From contig NZ_ANOH01000274.1 in assembly GCF_000346505.1 (NCBI RefSeq), forward strand, positions 1 to 64,000: 64,000 bases of DNA, written 5' to 3'. Under the pieces are notes generated by a model that saw nothing but the letters and a program-made list of their open reading frames with translations, was not told where the DNA came from and made no database searches. Both the position numbers and the translations under genes were made by a program. The DNA comes from Aporhodopirellula sallentina SM41. Its GTDB lineage: Bacteria; Planctomycetota; Planctomycetia; Pirellulales; Pirellulaceae. This document shows positions 46,387 through 53,914 of the stretch, piece by piece; position 1 is the first letter of the stretch; each line of letters opens with the position of its first letter.

Positions 46387-46785
46387 TCGCCGCCGGCTTA
46401 ACCTCAGACGAGTTCCACCCTGCGCTCTCGCCTGCCCGCGTAGCGCATTCACGGTGTAGCCAGCCCCCCGGGGCAGACAGTAGTGGATCTTGTCAAAGAT
46501 CCTGGCACGCGGATCTTTAACAAGACCCACTACTCGAAAACAGAGCTGACCCAAACGATGAGTGCCGGCCTGCTCAACGCCAACCACGGACACGATTGCC
46601 CGCAGAACCGCTCTAACCAGCAGGAAAGCAAGCAACACGCAGGCACCTAGCCACCGGCCGAGGCCCCAGCACGACAAATCTCGCCCAACGCAGGCGCAGC
46701 TCGCTCGCAATTCCCACAAACCAGTGCGTCAGTTGTGAGCTACGGTTGTGAAGACTCCCTCGCTGCCTTCAGCTTCGCGCCGCAA
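46387..46785. other. Intergenic region holding the second palindromic repeat
   Basis: 399 bp between the FabZ-like gene and the GspH-like gene. Apart from the palindrome at 46479-46534 I see no gene. A GTG at 46735 extends the next reading frame by 17 codons and may belong to it. Confidence 0.4.
46479..46534. repeat. Long palindromic repeat, copy 2
   Basis: Two 24-bp arms (46479-46502 and 46511-46534) complementary at 22 positions, around the 8-base loop TGGCACGC. Arms begin AGTAGTGGATCTTGT and end ACAAGACCCACTACT. The same arm core is found at 13488-13543. There is no T tract, so a dispersed palindromic element is more likely than a terminator, although it lies 93 bp after the FabZ-like stop. 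Confidence 0.8.
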
Positions 46786-47328
46786 ATGCCTCGTCTCTGC
46801 ACCCGCTCCGTTCACTCTCGCGCCTCGACGGACCCGCCGCGCCGGTCCTCCGCTGGACTCTCGAAGTGGATCAAGCTGCTGATCGTTGGCATTTGCGTGC
46901 TGCTCGCTGCTCCTCAGGTGATCGCTGCAACCGGCCGGAAACGAGTCCGTTCTCTGGCAAAAACGTTGCAAGACGACCTCGAACTCGCTCGTCGAACCGC
47001 GATGAATCGCCGAAAGCACGTATCCGTGTATTTCGATTGGAAGGGCCGGACCTACCACAGCCCGGACCTGCATGCCGGTGCCCACGACTCGCCGCTCCCC
47101 GTAGATTGCGGCGAGCAAGAACGGGATCAACTAGCGAACCGCTTTGACGGCAACGTCCAAATCACCGGAAATTTTTGCGACCAAACTGGCATCTGCTTCA
47201 ACCCAGATGGCTCGCTTCGCACGGAAGACACCCACGGCACGCCGACATCCGCAGTCGAGATCACGGTGCAATTAGATGGCTACCAAACGAAACTCCTCAT
47301 CCGGCCCGGAATGAGCCTTGTGGAGTAA
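46786..47328 (+). CDS. GspH/FimT-like pseudopilin homologue without prepilin motif
   Basis: 180 aa. After a basic, Ser/Arg-rich start comes one hydrophobic helix (KWIKLLIVGICVLLAAPQVI), then VRSLAKTLQDDLELARRTAMNRRKHVSVYFDW and a beta domain with DQTGICFNPDGSLRTED. This follows the pattern of minor pseudopilins (GspH/FimT), which cap type II secretion pseudopili. The usual cleavage motif with Gly and a Glu five residues later before the helix is missing. Start at ATG 46786; GTG 46735 is possible. Either a variant inserted by its N-terminal helix or a diverged copy. The secretion ATPase at the left edge is the only other related gene here. Confidence 0.7.
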   Translation: MPRLCTRSVHSRASTDPPRRSSAGLSKWIKLLIVGICVLLAAPQVIAATGRKRVRSLAKTLQDDLELARRTAMNRRKHVSVYFDWKGRTYHSPDLHAGAHDSPLPVDCGEQERDQLANRFDGNVQITGNFCDQTGICFNPDGSLRTEDTHGTPTSAVEITVQLDGYQTKLLIRPGMSLVE

Positions 47329-47427
47329 AACGGCGCTGCCCCGCCGATCCAAAAACTTTTCAGAATTCTTCCCAATATCCGAACTGGATTCGCGAAGTGA
47401 ACATGTCAGCAAAATATCCCCGCTTGC

Positions 47428-47778
47428 ATGGACCAGTTTCAAATGAAGAGTTCCCTGAATTTCGGTGCCCCACTCTTTTTAGGTGCCGCACTCACTTTGG
47501 TTGCGATGACGATACTCGGCGCCGCAGCGCCTCAAGAAGCGAATGATGGTCACGATGCCCAAATCGTTCCCATCGCCGGAGGCATGGTGCTCATGTTGGC
47601 GGTGAACGACCGCGAAGAGGACCGCCTATACATTTACGAGATGGAGGGTGAGAAGACAGGCGATCAGATAAAACTGAAAGGCAGCATCGATCTATCTGCG
47701 ACTGGCAAGGAACTGCTCCCAAAAAATGCCTTGCTTTCTGATGAAGCCGCAAAGTCCGACGAGCCTGACGCGGGATAG
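47428..47778 (+). CDS. Small single-pass membrane or exported protein
   Basis: 116 aa, not recognised. Hydrophobic segment at residues ~12-35 (FGAPLFLGAALTLVAMTIL, ending AAAPQEA), probably a signal anchor or signal peptide. A ~80-residue domain follows: IVPIAGGMVLMLAVNDREED, RLYIYEMEGEKTGDQIKL, with an acidic end. The start could also be the ATG at 47443. It belongs to a cluster of short orphans between 46.7 and 48.8 kb. Confidence 0.55.
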   Translation: MDQFQMKSSLNFGAPLFLGAALTLVAMTILGAAAPQEANDGHDAQIVPIAGGMVLMLAVNDREEDRLYIYEMEGEKTGDQIKLKGSIDLSATGKELLPKNALLSDEAAKSDEPDAG

Positions 47779-47805
47779 CTCAGGCGACAATCGGGCCGTT
47801 CGCAT

Positions 47806-48222
47806 ATGAAAACGCAGAAAGGAAAGAAAGAGATGCAGAAACAGAACCACGCTGACCAGCCGAAAGATTTAGACTCCGTTTCATCGCGTTGCTCTACGCT
47901 CCGTGTGTTGGCAGATAGGTTTCTTAATGCGGGCAACAAAACAGACCACTGGGATGCGGCTGTCGCGGTTGTCGCAGCTTGGCGTCACGAAAACCCAGAC
48001 GATGACGAGCAGATCATTTCGCAAGTATGGCTCGAATCCGTTGGGTTTACTAAGCGAAGTGGGCCAGGATGGAAGTCAACGCACTTCAAGCGTTCGATTG
48101 CCGGCGAACTATCGGTGTGCAGTCAATTCGGTAACGTATGGTGGAACCAGGAACATATACGGTTTTGCAGAACACGTGGCGAAGTTCGCCGCCTGGTTTC
48201 TGCGATGGGGCTGGATGCGTAG
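47806..48222 (+). CDS. Small soluble protein of unknown function
   Basis: 138 aa, not recognised. Lys/Gln-rich start (MKTQKGKKEMQKQNHADQP), then a compact domain rich in Trp and charged residues (HWDAAVAVVAAWRHENPDDDEQ, FTKRSGPGWKSTHFKRS, WWNQEHIRFC). GAAAGGAAAG precedes the inner ATG at 47833, an alternative start. No signal or membrane segment. It begins 28 bp after the preceding small membrane protein on the same strand, so the two may be co-transcribed. Confidence 0.5.
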   Translation: MKTQKGKKEMQKQNHADQPKDLDSVSSRCSTLRVLADRFLNAGNKTDHWDAAVAVVAAWRHENPDDDEQIISQVWLESVGFTKRSGPGWKSTHFKRSIAGELSVCSQFGNVWWNQEHIRFCRTRGEVRRLVSAMGLDA

Positions 48223-48782
48223 AACAACGAGCTATCCGACTGAAGAAGGGATGACGCACAAGTCGCAACTTTGACCTCGCCACGGTTCGGATTGACGCAC
48301 TACAGCCATTCCGGTTACCGTCGCCAGACGCTACGTTCGACCTCCACGGAAGGAAATCGAAATGACTGCGATTCTCGCATTGCTTTATTTGCTTATCATT
48401 CCGCACGCCGATCTGCTTAACACGTCACATAACAGCCGTGACCGAGTTCGTGGCACCTTCTTCACCGGTACGCCGATCTACTACGATATCCCAACTCGCG
48501 TTATTCCATTTCAAAGATGACGGACCCTGACTGGCGGACAACCACACGGTGCACCGGAGCCGGCTGGTAGCGGGAGCGGCTAGTCGAGGATCAACAACGT
48601 TGGCCCTCTGACCTATTTCGATACACGCGAAGTCAGTAGTGCGAGTTGTCATCCAAATTGGATGGCCACTCACGTTCGCTAAGTGACTAAGGATGATTTG
48701 CTCCGTGAGAGCAGGTGTAACTGATACTCGCCCACGGCAGATGAACGGCGATCACCAGCGAACCACGGCCGCACTCACCATC
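48223..48782. other. Gene-poor stretch with one small reading frame
   Basis: 560 bp between the small orphans and the kinase gene. Only the 52-codon frame at 48362-48520 has a plausible ribosome binding site. The rest shows no domain, tRNA-like fold or strong hairpin, and it may be decayed coding DNA. Confidence 0.4.
48362..48520 (+). CDS. Possible 52-aa small protein
   Basis: Starts MTAILALLYLLIIPHADLLN with GGAAGGAAA about seven bases upstream, a clearer ribosome binding site than most genes here. The hydrophobic N-terminus could be a membrane or signal segment, followed by a polar tail (HNSRDRVRGTFFTG). No homologue recognised; may be a gene fragment. Confidence 0.35.
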   Translation: MTAILALLYLLIIPHADLLNTSHNSRDRVRGTFFTGTPIYYDIPTRVIPFQR

Positions 48783-49880
48783 TCATCCGGCGAGTGCGAT
48801 AACCGCAATGACCAGGGCCAACACGAGTAGCATGATCGCCACCTTCCAACCCTCTACCGCCTTGCGCGGGGTGCCTCCAATGCGAGCCTGAATCTGCTGC
48901 TCGAGCAACCGACGCCCTTGCTCGGTGACGTTTTCGGCACCGACGTCGTAGGGCTTCGGAGTTGCTCCTCGATAAACTTCTGCAGCCAACTGGCTAACGC
49001 CCGTTTCCTCCGGCGTCGTCCCCAAACCGTACTTCTCGCCGATCTCTAGCATAACGCCCTGGACCGCGCGGGCGCTGAAGGGCCGGTCTTCGGCACGCTT
49101 CGCGAGACAGGCATTGATGATCTCATCGAGCTCCGGCGGGGCGTCCCCGACGAGCGTCGTAATGCGAGGCGGAGGTGCGTGCAAATGCTGTTCGAACAAC
49201 TGAGCGAAGTTCTCGCCCAAGAACACCTTCCGGCCGCTTAGCATCTCGAACATGCAGCAACCCAGCGCATAAAGATCGACTTTCCCAGAAATCGCAGTAT
49301 CACCCACAATCTGCTCAGGCGCCATATAGGCATGCGTTCCGACAGTGAGACCCTGGTTCGTCAGATCCGCCGAGTGTTGGTCACGTGCGATGCCGAAGTC
49401 GCCAAGCTTGACCTGTGCGTCTCGGGTCAGGAAGAGGTTGCCGGGCTTCAAATCGCGGTGAATCACACCGTGATTATGGGCACACTGCAGGGCGGAACTG
49501 ACCTGCCGACTGACGTCGACCACCACTGGCCAAACCAATCTACCGGTTGCCTCGATCAGGTCTTTAATGGTGCCTCCGTCGACACGCTCCATCACGTAGA
49601 ACAGCTGCCCGTCCTCACTACCACCGCCGAAATAGCCGATGATGTTGGGGTGCTGCAATCGCTCGAGAATCAACATCTCGCGTCGAAAGCGTGCCTGAAT
49701 CAGCTCATCACTGGAGACGGCGGGATGCAGCTTTTTGATGGCCAGGTCTTCGCCCACGAGCGCCTTTGCTGCAGGCGACACCTCGATATCGTCTCGTACA
49801 CTTCCGTCGTAAATCGTACCGACCGTACCGACCCCAAGAACGGAGCCCAATTTAAAATCGGAAAGGTGCAGATGCGGCAT
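48783..49880 (-). CDS. Membrane-anchored Ser/Thr protein kinase
   Basis: 365-aa Hanks-type kinase. Subdomains visible: the glycine loop LGSVLGVGTVGTIYDG, catalytic Lys in LAIKKLHP, IHRDLKPGNLFL, LGDFGIARD, YMAPEQIVG and DLYALGCCMFEML. The kinase domain covers ~1-275. After a ~65-residue linker, a C-terminal hydrophobic helix (VAIMLLVLALVIAVIALAG) anchors it in the membrane with no extracytoplasmic domain. It starts 19 bp after rplU on the same strand, so it is likely co-transcribed with that ribosomal gene. Phosphorylation targets unknown; the PP2C phosphatase at 39957-40970 could reverse its action. Confidence 0.95.
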   Translation of the reverse strand: MPHLHLSDFKLGSVLGVGTVGTIYDGSVRDDIEVSPAAKALVGEDLAIKKLHPAVSSDELIQARFRREMLILERLQHPNIIGYFGGGSEDGQLFYVMERVDGGTIKDLIEATGRLVWPVVVDVSRQVSSALQCAHNHGVIHRDLKPGNLFLTRDAQVKLGDFGIARDQHSADLTNQGLTVGTHAYMAPEQIVGDTAISGKVDLYALGCCMFEMLSGRKVFLGENFAQLFEQHLHAPPPRITTLVGDAPPELDEIINACLAKRAEDRPFSARAVQGVMLEIGEKYGLGTTPEETGVSQLAAEVYRGATPKPYDVGAENVTEQGRRLLEQQIQARIGGTPRKAVEGWKVAIMLLVLALVIAVIALAG

Positions 49881-49899
49881 CGACTAGGAAAGCAGGAAG

Positions 49900-50214
49900 C
49901 TAGACGCCTGCGATCTCTTCGATACGCACGCGCGTATTCGGTTGACGGTGGCCCGTGCGTTTCTTGCTGTGCTTACGGCGACGGAACTTTTGCACGTAGA
50001 TTTTCTTGTCCATCGACTTGCCGAGAACCGAAGCGTTTACGGTGACGCCTTCGAGCGTTGGGGTGCCCAATTTCAGGCCTTCATCACCACCGACGGCCAA
50101 GACGGTGCCGAACTGCAGGTTTTCACCTTCAGCGGTATCGCGGAAATCGACGTCAATTTCCATCCCCGGCTCTACCCGGTACTGGCGTCCGCCGTCAACA
50201 AAAATGGCATACAT
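49900..50214 (-). CDS. rplU: 50S ribosomal protein L21 (bL21)
   Basis: 104-aa large-subunit protein binding 23S rRNA. MYAIFVDGGRQYRVEPGMEIDVDF, TVLAVGGDEGLKLGTPTLEG, KIYVQKFRRRKHSKKRTGHRQP and the end TRVRIEEI are typical. The usual downstream partner rpmA (L27) is not found; a Ser/Thr kinase follows instead. Confidence 0.96.
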   Translation of the reverse strand: MYAIFVDGGRQYRVEPGMEIDVDFRDTAEGENLQFGTVLAVGGDEGLKLGTPTLEGVTVNASVLGKSMDKKIYVQKFRRRKHSKKRTGHRQPNTRVRIEEIAGV

Positions 50215-50512
50215 AGTGAAATATACGGTTCAGGGGGTGATAGATGATGGATTTCTTTGGAAAGTCGAGGCGAGATCTTAGCGACCTTAGGCGAAAAAAA
50301 CTAGGCCTTTCTGAAAGTTCGCGACTTCTGCGACTGATCTGATCCACCAAATTGACCGGCATAATCAGACGGATGACGAATCCAGTGGTGGGAACGCCCA
50401 AAAATCGCCGATTCCTGGGCTAACACGATGCTGATGTACACGTTCGGCGTCGGGGGCACGGAACACAACGGGGCAACGTTTTTTCCGTCACACTTATCAA
50501 TTGCTAGCAAAC

Positions 50513-51355
50513 ATGGACTTTCACCCTGATAGAGCGGCGTACTCTCCCCGTCAAGACAGCAAAATTCCAACACCAACCTCCTCCCCCCGACAGAGAACTC
50601 ACGGCGATGACAGCCGGATTCCTGTCGCGGTCATTCACCCCGGCAGTATCGAACGGCTCGGAATCCATCACTCATGGTCCACCTCCAGCTTCGTTGATGT
50701 GCGGGTGGTTGCCGCTGACTACGACGAGGCTCGCGACGCGTTGGTCGAGAAGGGAGCCCGGGTAGCGATTCTCGGCCTGAGGCCGCTGGCGAGCAGTTCG
50801 GCTGCGGTCAACGTCTCAATCCTTCGAGATACCCTGCGGCGCCATACCGATATTCGGTGGATCATTCTCTCACCCCAACCCTGCCCGGAGTGCCAAACGG
50901 CCTCTAAGCAGGAAGGTGCATTCGGTTATTTCGATACCCCGCTGTCGATCGAGCAGCTCGAATCGGCAGTTGCCTGGGTCGACATCGGACGTCAGGTGGG
51001 ATGGCATGACGCCCCCGTGGCGAGTTCGGTCGGGCTGCGAAACACCCATGCGACCGCTGCGGAAGACTCCCTCGCAGAAGACCAGTTGTGGAAAGTGGAC
51101 GCGAGTCACGTTCGACCGCGGATCCATCGAAACACAGAATCGCCGTTTCAAGAAAGCTCATCCGGACTGAAAAAGCTGTCTGAGCGTGAACGCGAGGTTC
51201 TCGAAGGTCTCGCATCGGGCCGAACCAACCAACAGATCGCAGATGAGTTGTATCTGAGCGTCAAAACGATCGAAACCTATCGGAGCCGGCTGAAACAAAA
51301 GCTCGGTTTGAAAGATCGGGCAGAAATCGTCGCATTCTTTCATTCGCGGGTTTGA
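50513..51355 (+). CDS. LuxR-type regulator with degenerate receiver domain
   Basis: 280 aa. The C-terminal ~65 residues are a LuxR/GerE helix-turn-helix: LSEREREVLEGLASGRTNQQ, LYLSVKTIETYRSRLKQKLG. The N-terminal ~130 residues follow the receiver fold (VAVIHPGSIERLG, DEARDALVEKGARVAILGL, IRWIILSPQP, AFGYFDTPLSIEQLESA). The acidic pocket and the phospho-acceptor Asp are absent (ILGL at the Asp position), so phosphorylation control is unlikely. Start ATG 50513; a TTG four codons upstream is possible. Divergent from rplU across 298 bp without other genes. Targets unknown. Confidence 0.87.
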   Translation: MDFHPDRAAYSPRQDSKIPTPTSSPRQRTHGDDSRIPVAVIHPGSIERLGIHHSWSTSSFVDVRVVAADYDEARDALVEKGARVAILGLRPLASSSAAVNVSILRDTLRRHTDIRWIILSPQPCPECQTASKQEGAFGYFDTPLSIEQLESAVAWVDIGRQVGWHDAPVASSVGLRNTHATAAEDSLAEDQLWKVDASHVRPRIHRNTESPFQESSSGLKKLSEREREVLEGLASGRTNQQIADELYLSVKTIETYRSRLKQKLGLKDRAEIVAFFHSRV

Positions 51356-51466
51356 TCCGACCGGTGTGCCGTCAAACCTGCCGATCTGCATGTCAGGATG
51401 CCCGGACCAGGAATCCGGGCTTCCGCGACAGCGACCGCGGCCAGCGGACTCCTGATTCGCTGCCCC

Positions 51467-51511
51467 GGTCGCCGCTGTCCTGTTCGCCGCTGCCCTGTTC
51501 GCCGCTGCCCG
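51467..51511 (+). repeat. 15-bp tandem repeat, three copies
   Basis: Imperfect direct repeat of a unit close to GTTCGCCGCTGCCCT, in the 302-bp spacer upstream of the exported protein at 51658. GC-rich; role unknown. The spacer has no other supported feature. Confidence 0.55.
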
Positions 51512-51657
51512 GTTGGTGGTTGCCGAGTTTGCGGCAAGACGGTTTGTTGCTGCGCGATCGGTCCGCAGGGTGTCGGATTTTCAGGCTCGCTAGACGAGCG
51601 GCGGTCTCACCGGTGTCTGTATCGACTGACGCTTTCCAACCGCCTCGCGTTCGCCCG

Positions 51658-52188
51658 ATGGTGCGATGGTTTCTTTATTGCCTACTTTTCCTTTTCGCAA
51701 CGACGGGCCTTTTTGCAACCACGGCGTCTGCACAGTTTCAAAGTCGACAGAACTTTGCCGTAACCGTGCCTACGAACCTGTCGATCACGGCGCCCCCAAA
51801 CGTCGGCATCATGCACAATCAATCTGACGCCAACCAAGCGTTCCCTGTGCAGAGATGGCGAGTCATCGGGAACAACGTTCGGGGCGTGACGGCAACCTTT
51901 TCGACCGATGGCCCTTTTGTGCACAACATCGACCCGAATTGGAAACGGGACGTCCAGTTGGGCCTGAGCATCGCGTCGAGTTCCGGCGTCGGACGTTGGA
52001 TCTTGACTCAAGCGGTCGACACAACGGACTACGCCAACGGGGATTCCTATGCGACCGTCGGCGCGATGAGCAATGGCACCTCGACCGCGTCGTTCGATTT
52101 GCAGGTCAGTTTCGTAACCGACACGTACGGCAGCTTTCCGTCCGGTTTGTACGAAACGACCGTGACCGGAACGATAACGGCGAACTGA
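51658..52188 (+). CDS. Exported beta-sandwich protein
   Basis: 176 aa. MVRWFLYCLLFLFATTGLF forms a signal peptide cut near ASAQ; the frame is open ~100 codons upstream, but that part is GC-rich repeat sequence. The mature part starts NFAVTVPTNLSITAPPNVGI and ends with the strand pattern FPSGLYETTVTGTITAN. This resembles bacterial surface beta-sandwich domains in which a final GxYxxTVxGTIT strand is common. No catalytic motif. Probably an envelope protein. An exact family is not assigned. Confidence 0.7.
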   Translation: MVRWFLYCLLFLFATTGLFATTASAQFQSRQNFAVTVPTNLSITAPPNVGIMHNQSDANQAFPVQRWRVIGNNVRGVTATFSTDGPFVHNIDPNWKRDVQLGLSIASSSGVGRWILTQAVDTTDYANGDSYATVGAMSNGTSTASFDLQVSFVTDTYGSFPSGLYETTVTGTITAN

Positions 52189-52619
52189 ACCCCGAAGGGA
52201 AAAGCTTGCGTTAGCGCCGGATATCGAACAACTCTCGCCAGGAATCTGACTCTGCGCGCAAAAAGAAACCGGGATACCTTGCGGGAAGGTACCCCGGTTT
52301 GTGCTGTCGACCGTGACTTCTTTCGTTGGCGAAACAATCCAAACAATCCTGCGTTACTCCTAACGCACTTCCCGGGTGACCAATCCTTCGGTCACCGTGA
52401 CATTCCGTGTCGTCTGCAGCTTTCGAACCCAATCGGTCATTCGCATCCGTGCGGTGGCTACGTCGATCCGTCGACGTTCCTATGGGTTCGACAGCGAAGA
52501 CATTCTCGTGCCAAACACCCGCGAGGGATGTTTAACAACGATGGTCGATCACTGGGTGATTTAGTTTGGACTCTTTGGCGAACGATCTCTCCTTAGTTCG
52601 TCAAATTGTTGCGACGAGA
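52189..52619. other. Intergenic region with hairpin, no confident gene
   Basis: 431 bp between two convergent genes. It holds a strong hairpin (52266-52300). A frame at 52376-52564 on the plus strand, ending TTMVDHWVI, has fairly natural amino acid use but no start signal or recognised domain; I leave it uncalled. Confidence 0.4.
52261..52300 (-). terminator. Strong hairpin, probable terminator
   Basis: Arms AAACCGGGATACCTT (52266-52280) and AAGGTACCCCGGTTT (52286-52300), 14 of 15 pairs, loop GCGGG. Read on the minus strand the stem is followed by CTTTTT, fitting a terminator for transcripts coming from the amidotransferase-like gene. It lies 73 bp past the stop of the plus-strand gene and may act in both directions. 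Confidence 0.65.
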
Positions 52620-53393
52620 TCAGGCAACCAGTTGCAAGTCGCCGGCGTCGGAAGCTCCTTCGAGTTGACCGCTTCGCTCGCGAACCGAGTCAACAAATTC
52701 TTCAAAGATACGAATATCCAGTGCCGAGGCGGCGTCGGATTCGGGGTGGAATTGGGTTCCGATGGCGAACCAGTCGATCATTTCGCTCTCGATCGCTTCG
52801 ATGACTCCGTCGGGGCAACGAGCGGTGACACGGAAACCGGGTGCGACTTCATCGATCGCCATGTGGTGACGGCTGGTCACGCGAATTTCACCGTCGCCGT
52901 AGACGCGGCCGATCAGCGAATCACTGACGACGTCGAGGGTGTGACGGTGGTTGGTGTCTTGGACATCGTGATGCGGGACCGCCGAAGGGAGGTCTTCTTT
53001 GATGTGCAGGAACAGGTTTCCGCCCTGTTGGACGTTGAGCAGTTGCATTCCCGTTCCGATTCCGAAGACGGGCATGCGTCGTTCGGCGATTTCCGCCATC
53101 AGCATGCGATCGCTCTTCTCTCGTCCGGCATCGAGTGGCCGAACGCTCGGGTGCAGCATGAAACCATCGTTTCGTGGATCTAGATCGGCTCCGCCGATGA
53201 ACATGAACCCCTCGACAGCGTCGAGAACCGTGTGAGCTGATTCTTCGTCGACCTGCGGTGGCACGAGCACGGGCACTCCACCGGCGTTGATGATCGAGCG
53301 GTAGTACCCCTCGGCAATGTACGCGAATGCGGGGGTGGTCCGGGCAGCGGCTCGGAAATCAGCATTGATTCCGATCAGGGGTTTGCGTGGCAT
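52620..53393 (-). CDS. Peptidase C26-like (PuuD-type) amidotransferase lacking its cysteine
   Basis: 257 aa, class I glutamine amidotransferase fold of the gamma-glutamyl hydrolase (peptidase C26) type. MPRKPLIGINADFR, GGVPVLVPP, FIGGADLDP and the downstream catalytic-type HPE motif (TQFHPESDA) are present. At the nucleophile elbow, where the family has GIC(R/L)GMQ, this protein reads GIGTGMQ: Gly113 stands in for the cysteine. It is therefore unlikely to hydrolyse glutamyl bonds and may act as a binding or regulatory protein. ATG 53393 is preceded by AGGA at a usable distance; a longer frame to 53477 lacks this. Monocistronic by layout. Confidence 0.88.
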   Translation of the reverse strand: MPRKPLIGINADFRAAARTTPAFAYIAEGYYRSIINAGGVPVLVPPQVDEESAHTVLDAVEGFMFIGGADLDPRNDGFMLHPSVRPLDAGREKSDRMLMAEIAERRMPVFGIGTGMQLLNVQQGGNLFLHIKEDLPSAVPHHDVQDTNHRHTLDVVSDSLIGRVYGDGEIRVTSRHHMAIDEVAPGFRVTARCPDGVIEAIESEMIDWFAIGTQFHPESDAASALDIRIFEEFVDSVRERSGQLEGASDAGDLQLVA

Positions 53394-53914
53394 CTGAAGG
53401 TCCTCTTCGATTCGGCAAATACTGGGAAAAGCCCGCAGCGGTTTACTTTCTGTGAATCCGTCCCTCCGAAAGAACAACCGTGGTTGCTCTACTCCTTGGC
53501 CGAATTCACAAAATGGGATGAATCGAATCGTGATCTCTGTTGCAGAACCGAAACCGGGGTGATCATGTCGACCGTCGCGCCCGGCTTGGTGCCATTTAGA
53601 AATCTAACCACCAACGTTTGACCTTCTCAAACCGCGTCCCAAGGTGTACCCACATTAGGAATGATTCAAAACCGTCTGACGTCTTCGTGCTTCGTCTTAA
53701 AGCACGGTGATTCGATGCGAATCATCCTTTCGCGTTGGGTGTTGGGCGGCGCGGCGAAGGTGTCGCGTCCGACATGCGAGGAAAATTAGGAGTCTCGGGG
53801 CGTGATTTCCAGCGCAAACGACATATTGATAAAATAGGATTTCAGACCACTACAGGTAGTGCTAGCAAATGCATTTTTTGCTAGCAAAGACCGGTTTTGG
53901 TGGTGTTAAAACGC
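53394..53914. other. Intergenic region, no gene seen
   Basis: 521 bp upstream of the amidotransferase-like gene and downstream of the HEAT-like gene. It contains A/T-rich patches (ATATTGATAAAATAGGAT at 53823) and two adjacent palindromes near its right end. No reading frame has coding character. Confidence 0.4.
53849..53885. repeat. Two adjacent short palindromes
   Basis: CACTACAGGTAGTG (53849-53862 approx.) is directly followed by GCTAGCAAA (53861-53869) and TTTGCTAGC (53877-53885). They lie ~30 bp past the stop of the minus-strand gene ending at 53915, so they may be its terminator or a binding site. Confidence 0.45.

Noticed and set aside
45715-46719. 334-codon minus-strand frame
   Set aside because: Antisense to the small basic gene and FabZ-like gene, crosses the palindromic repeat, no domain.
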